Shown here: positions 39,294-42,050 of the stretch, one piece after another
How positions within the stretch are numbered: the stretch's first letter is position 1
Layout: every line of letters begins with the position of its first letter
Source: Trueperaceae bacterium
Lineage (GTDB): Bacteria > Deinococcota > Deinococci > Deinococcales > Trueperaceae
Reading direction: 5' to 3'
DNA length: 42,050 nt
Assembly (NCBI GenBank): GCA_011390735.1
Contig: JAABRV010000003.1
Coordinates: 1 to 42,050 of the forward strand
Position numbers and translations under genes: made by a program
The notes under the pieces: generated by a model
What the model was told of the DNA's origin: nothing
The model's input: the letters and a program-made list of their open reading frames with translations, nothing else
The model's database searches: none

Positions 39294-40814
39294 ATGAAGC
39301 GAACCTGGATCCTCGTGCTGGCGCTGGCGCTCGGCTTCGCGCTGGCGCAGCCGCAGTACGGCGGCACCCTGCGCGTGGGCATGCAGACCGACCCGGTCGG
39401 CCTCGACATGCACCTGAGCAGCGCCACCGCCACCCGCAACATGCTCGAGAACACCTACGAGACGCTCGTCATGTTCAGCCCCAGCCTCGAGATCATCCCG
39501 GGCCTGGCCGAGTCGTGGGAGGCCTCCGAGGATCTGCTGCAGTGGACCTTCCACCTGCGCGAGGCGCTGTGGCACGACGGCACCCCCGTCACGGCCCAGG
39601 ACGTCAAGTTCTCCATCGAGCGCATCAAGGACCCCGAGGTCGCCAGCCCGCGCGCCGCCAACTTCGCGGTGGTGGATCGGATCGACGCCATCGACGACCG
39701 CACCGTCGTCATGACCCTCTCGGAGCCCTTCACCCCGCTGTTGGCGTTCCTCGGCATGAGCATGAACGTCATCGTCCCGCAGCACGTGGTGGAGGCGAAC
39801 GGCGACCTGCAGAACGTCGTCGTCGGCAGCGGCCCGTTCCGCTTCGTCGAGTACGTCCCGCAGACCCGGCTGGTGCTCGAGCGCTTCGACCAGCACTGGG
39901 GCCGCGACGAGGCCGGCAACCAGCTCCCCTACCTCGACGGCATCACCTTCACCTTCTACCCTGACCCCACCGCCCGCACCACCGCCGTCCTGACCAACAA
40001 CGTCGACTGGATCGAGTACGTCCCGGCCGTCGACGTGCCCGCGCTGCAGGCCGATCCCAGCGTCGTCATCGCCGGCGGCGTCACCTCGAACTTCCGCAGC
40101 GTGCAGTTCAACACCACCCGCGAGCCGTTCGACGACTACCGCGTCCGTCAGGCCTTCGCCTACGCCATCGACAAGCAGGCCGTCGTCGACCTGGCGCTCT
40201 TCGGCACCGGCGGCGTCGTGGCCACCGGCACGACGATCCCGGCCGGCAACTACTACGCCGTCGAGGACTCGCCGTACAACGTCCGCGACGTCGAGAAGGC
40301 CCGCGCGCTGCTCGCCGAGGCCGGGCTGGCGGACGGCTTCGAGTTCGAGTTCTACATCACCAGCACCTACGACTTCCTGCGCGACCCGGCCGAGATCATC
40401 CAGGCCAACCTCGCCGAGATCGGCGTCACCGCCAACATCAAGCTCGAGGACTGGTCGATCTTCCTGCCCAACTACGTGGCCGGCGACTTCACCGTCCTGG
40501 TGAGCGGCTCCTCGGGCCAGACCGATCCCGACGCCTTCCTGCACACGCCGTTCTTCAGCGAGGCCTCGACGAACTTCGGCAAGTTCGCCGACGCGCGCGT
40601 CGACGAGCTGCTGCTCGCCGGCCGCCAGGAGCCCGACCCCGAGGTGCGCCGCGAGATCTACCGCGAGGCGCAGGACCGCATCCTCGAGCTCTCGCCCCAC
40701 GTCTTCCTCTTCCACTCCGCGCAGTACGCGGCGCACACGCCCGCCGTGCAGGGCTACGACTTCTTCCCCAACGGCAGCTACATCGGCTTCCGCCACATCT
40801 CGCTCGACAACTGA
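39294..40814 (+). CDS. ABC transporter substrate-binding protein (SBP family 5, Sec-exported)
   Basis: The 506-residue protein has a Sec signal peptide ([18 protein letters not shown]) and the family 5 start [20 protein letters not shown]. Typical segments are [72 protein letters not shown], and ETAG-like [18 protein letters not shown]. Such proteins deliver peptides, nickel chelates or other solutes to Dpp/Opp-type permeases. There is no lipobox; the mature form would be free in the envelope space or bound otherwise. A strong terminator follows. Confidence 0.93.
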   Translation: [506 protein letters not shown]

Positions 40815-40855
40815 GCCCTGCTTGACGCCCGCGGCCCTGCGCCGCGGTATGCAAC

Positions 40856-40891
40856 GCCCCCCGGGTCCGCAACGGCCCGGGGGCTGCCTTT
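40856..40891 (+). terminator. Rho-independent terminator after the first binding protein
   Basis: GCCCCCCGGG (40856-40865) pairs with CCCGGGGGC (40876-40884) around a ten-base loop that can extend the stem by CCG/CGG. It is followed by CTGCCTTT, a weak T tract. Confidence 0.8.
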
Positions 40892-40935
40892 GGGGGGCTC
40901 GGGACACGCGTACCTGGCGCGCCGTCCCCGAAAGG

Positions 40936-40966
40936 TTGTACACGGGGCGCGCCGAACCGCTATCAT
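40936..40966 (+). promoter_or_regulatory. Promoter of the second binding-protein gene
   Basis: TATCAT (40961-40966) is a good -10 box. TTGTAC (40936-40941) lies 19 bp upstream and is part of AAAGGTTGTACA (40931-40942), which also occurs before the rhodopsin gene. The start codon is at 41028. Confidence 0.5.
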
Positions 40967-41027
40967 CCCCCATGCGAGGGTGCGCGTCCCCGGGCGCATC
41001 GCCACGGCCCTCGTGCGGAGGTAAGCG

Positions 41028-42050
41028 ATGTCCGACAACAAGCTAGCCCGTCTGATGGCTCGCCGGATCAGCCGCCGCCAGTTCCTGCGCTACAGCGCCG
41101 CCACCGGCGTCGGCGTCTACCTCGGCGCGGGCACGATGAGCGCCTGGGCGCAGGGCGTCCAAGGGGGCACCCTCACCTGGCTCGGGCACCAGGAGGTCGC
41201 CGGCCTCGGACCGAACGACATCGGCGCCGACGTCCAGGCGGCCGTGATCTTCAACATCCTCAACCCGCTCGTCCACGTCGACTACATGGCGCAGACCGTG
41301 CCGGTCCTGGCGCGCTCGTGGCAGCTCGGCGAGGACAACCTCTCGTACACGTTCCAACTGCACGAGGGCGTCCGCTTCCACGACGGCAGCGAGCTCACCG
41401 CCGAGGACGTCAAGTACACCTTCGAGACCTACTCGCAGCCCGGCAACACCGTCGCCAGCCGCTTCAACGGCATGCGCGACGTCACCGTCATCGACCGCTA
41501 CACCGTGCGCGTCAACATGGACGCCGTCAACGCGTCGTTCCTGCGCAGCGCGTGCGAGGTGCCGATCGTCCCGAAGACCTACCACGAGTCCGTCGGCATC
41601 GACGGCTTCAGCGTCGCCCCCATCGGCACCGGCGCGTTCCGCATCGGCGAGTGGAACCCGGCGCAGTCCACCGAGCTCATCGCCTTCCCCGACCACTTCC
41701 GCGGCGCCCCGCAGGTCGACCGCATCGTCCTCGAGGTCGTGCCGGAGCCGTCCGTGCGCTACATCGCGCTGCTGACCGGCGATGCCGACGCCGCCGTGTG
41801 GCCGATCGCCGTCGAGGACGCGCTCGAGCTCGAGAACGACCCGAACTTCCTGGTCGTCCGCACCAACTGGAACTCCCCGCGCTTCATCCCGCTCAACAAC
41901 GAGCTCCCGCAGCTCTCCGACCGCCGCGTGCGCCAGGCGATGATGTTCGCGCTCGACCGCCAGCGCATCCTCGACGACCTCGAGAGCGGCATCGGCGTGG
42001 TGGGCACCTCGCACCTGGCGCCCCACAACCCCTACTACAACCCGAACGTC
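41028..42050 (+). CDS. ABC transporter substrate-binding protein (SBP family 5, Tat-exported), partial
   Basis: The first 341 codons are present and the gene runs off the window end. The N-terminus has a twin-arginine signal (ISRRQFLRYSAA followed by a hydrophobic stretch and AWA), so the protein is exported folded by Tat, unlike the Sec-exported one upstream. The mature part shows family 5 features: GGTLTWLGHQEVAGLGP, LARSWQLGEDNLSYTFQLHEGVRFHDGSELTAEDVKYTF, GTGAFRIGEW and DRRVRQAMMFALDRQRIL. ATG 41028 follows GGAGG. It has its own promoter. Ligand unknown; the Tat route might suggest a cofactor or metal complex, but this is only inference. Confidence 0.92.
   Translation, partial: MSDNKLARLMARRISRRQFLRYSAATGVGVYLGAGTMSAWAQGVQGGTLTWLGHQEVAGLGPNDIGADVQAAVIFNILNPLVHVDYMAQTVPVLARSWQLGEDNLSYTFQLHEGVRFHDGSELTAEDVKYTFETYSQPGNTVASRFNGMRDVTVIDRYTVRVNMDAVNASFLRSACEVPIVPKTYHESVGIDGFSVAPIGTGAFRIGEWNPAQSTELIAFPDHFRGAPQVDRIVLEVVPEPSVRYIALLTGDADAAVWPIAVEDALELENDPNFLVVRTNWNSPRFIPLNNELPQLSDRRVRQAMMFALDRQRILDDLESGIGVVGTSHLAPHNPYYNPNV

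Overview
This 42 kb window is GC-rich chromosomal DNA (roughly 70% G+C by eye) from a free-living bacterium. I infer a Deinococcota member, most likely a Trueperaceae-type aquatic lineage. The reasons are short signal peptides of the 'MKR...ALA' type, many starts preceded at short distance by a TANNNT -10 box, a rhodopsin/Blh pair, and peptide-type ABC transport genes with Sec and Tat binding proteins. No phage, insertion sequence or CRISPR array was seen. The taxonomy is an inference from gene style, not a database result.

Layout. 1-2790: end of a sulfide:quinone oxidoreductase-like gene, then DUF1641, TusE/DsrC-like and DsrE-like sulfur-trafficking genes, then a protoporphyrinogen oxidase-type flavoenzyme. 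2875-6822: a DegV protein facing a two-gene operon of a serine hydroxymethyltransferase-like enzyme and a fused aconitase/isopropylmalate-isomerase-like enzyme. 7170-11320: a secreted acidic-tailed protein, a nitroreductase/Gfo-Idh-MocA pair and a serine hydrolase with a membrane tail. 11349-16337: an O-antigen ligase-like protein with an inserted domain, then a two-component system lying between two further secreted proteins related to the one at 7170.

16417-22538: a 22-bp tandem repeat, an epimerase remnant, a cation/proton antiporter coupled to a chromate-transporter-family protein, two small unknown genes, and an HTH regulator divergent from an MFS transporter. 22535-26663: a light module made of a proton-pumping rhodopsin, a retinal-forming dioxygenase (Blh) and a divergent BTAD/AAA regulator. 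26968-32942: two small stress proteins, a serine-hydrolase fragment, two lipoproteins, an SGNH-like protein, a TetR/hydrolase operon and a frameshifted DUF192 gene. 32980-42050: tRNA-Ile(CAU), a DinB-like protein, a diacylglycerol-kinase/Tam41-like lipid pair, an NTP transferase, a histidine phosphatase, and a peptide ABC transporter (two permeases, one complete and one partial binding protein).

The most striking observation is a small regulon not described to my knowledge. Three genes for secreted proteins (7170, 13430 on the minus strand, 15753) are each preceded by the same element: CGTCAG, 5 nt, CGTCAG, 10 nt, then a TANNNT -10 box. The 11-bp repeat period and its place over the -35 region are typical of OmpR/PhoB-type activation. 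An OmpR-type regulator and its kinase are encoded between two of the targets. The three proteins have an N-terminal signal peptide and a low-complexity tail, and their genes all end in the same nine bases (CGT CCC TGA). A second highlight is the rhodopsin. It has a DTE proton-pump motif and a glycine in place of the helix-E tryptophan, the substitution that opens a carotenoid-antenna site in xanthorhodopsin-type pumps.
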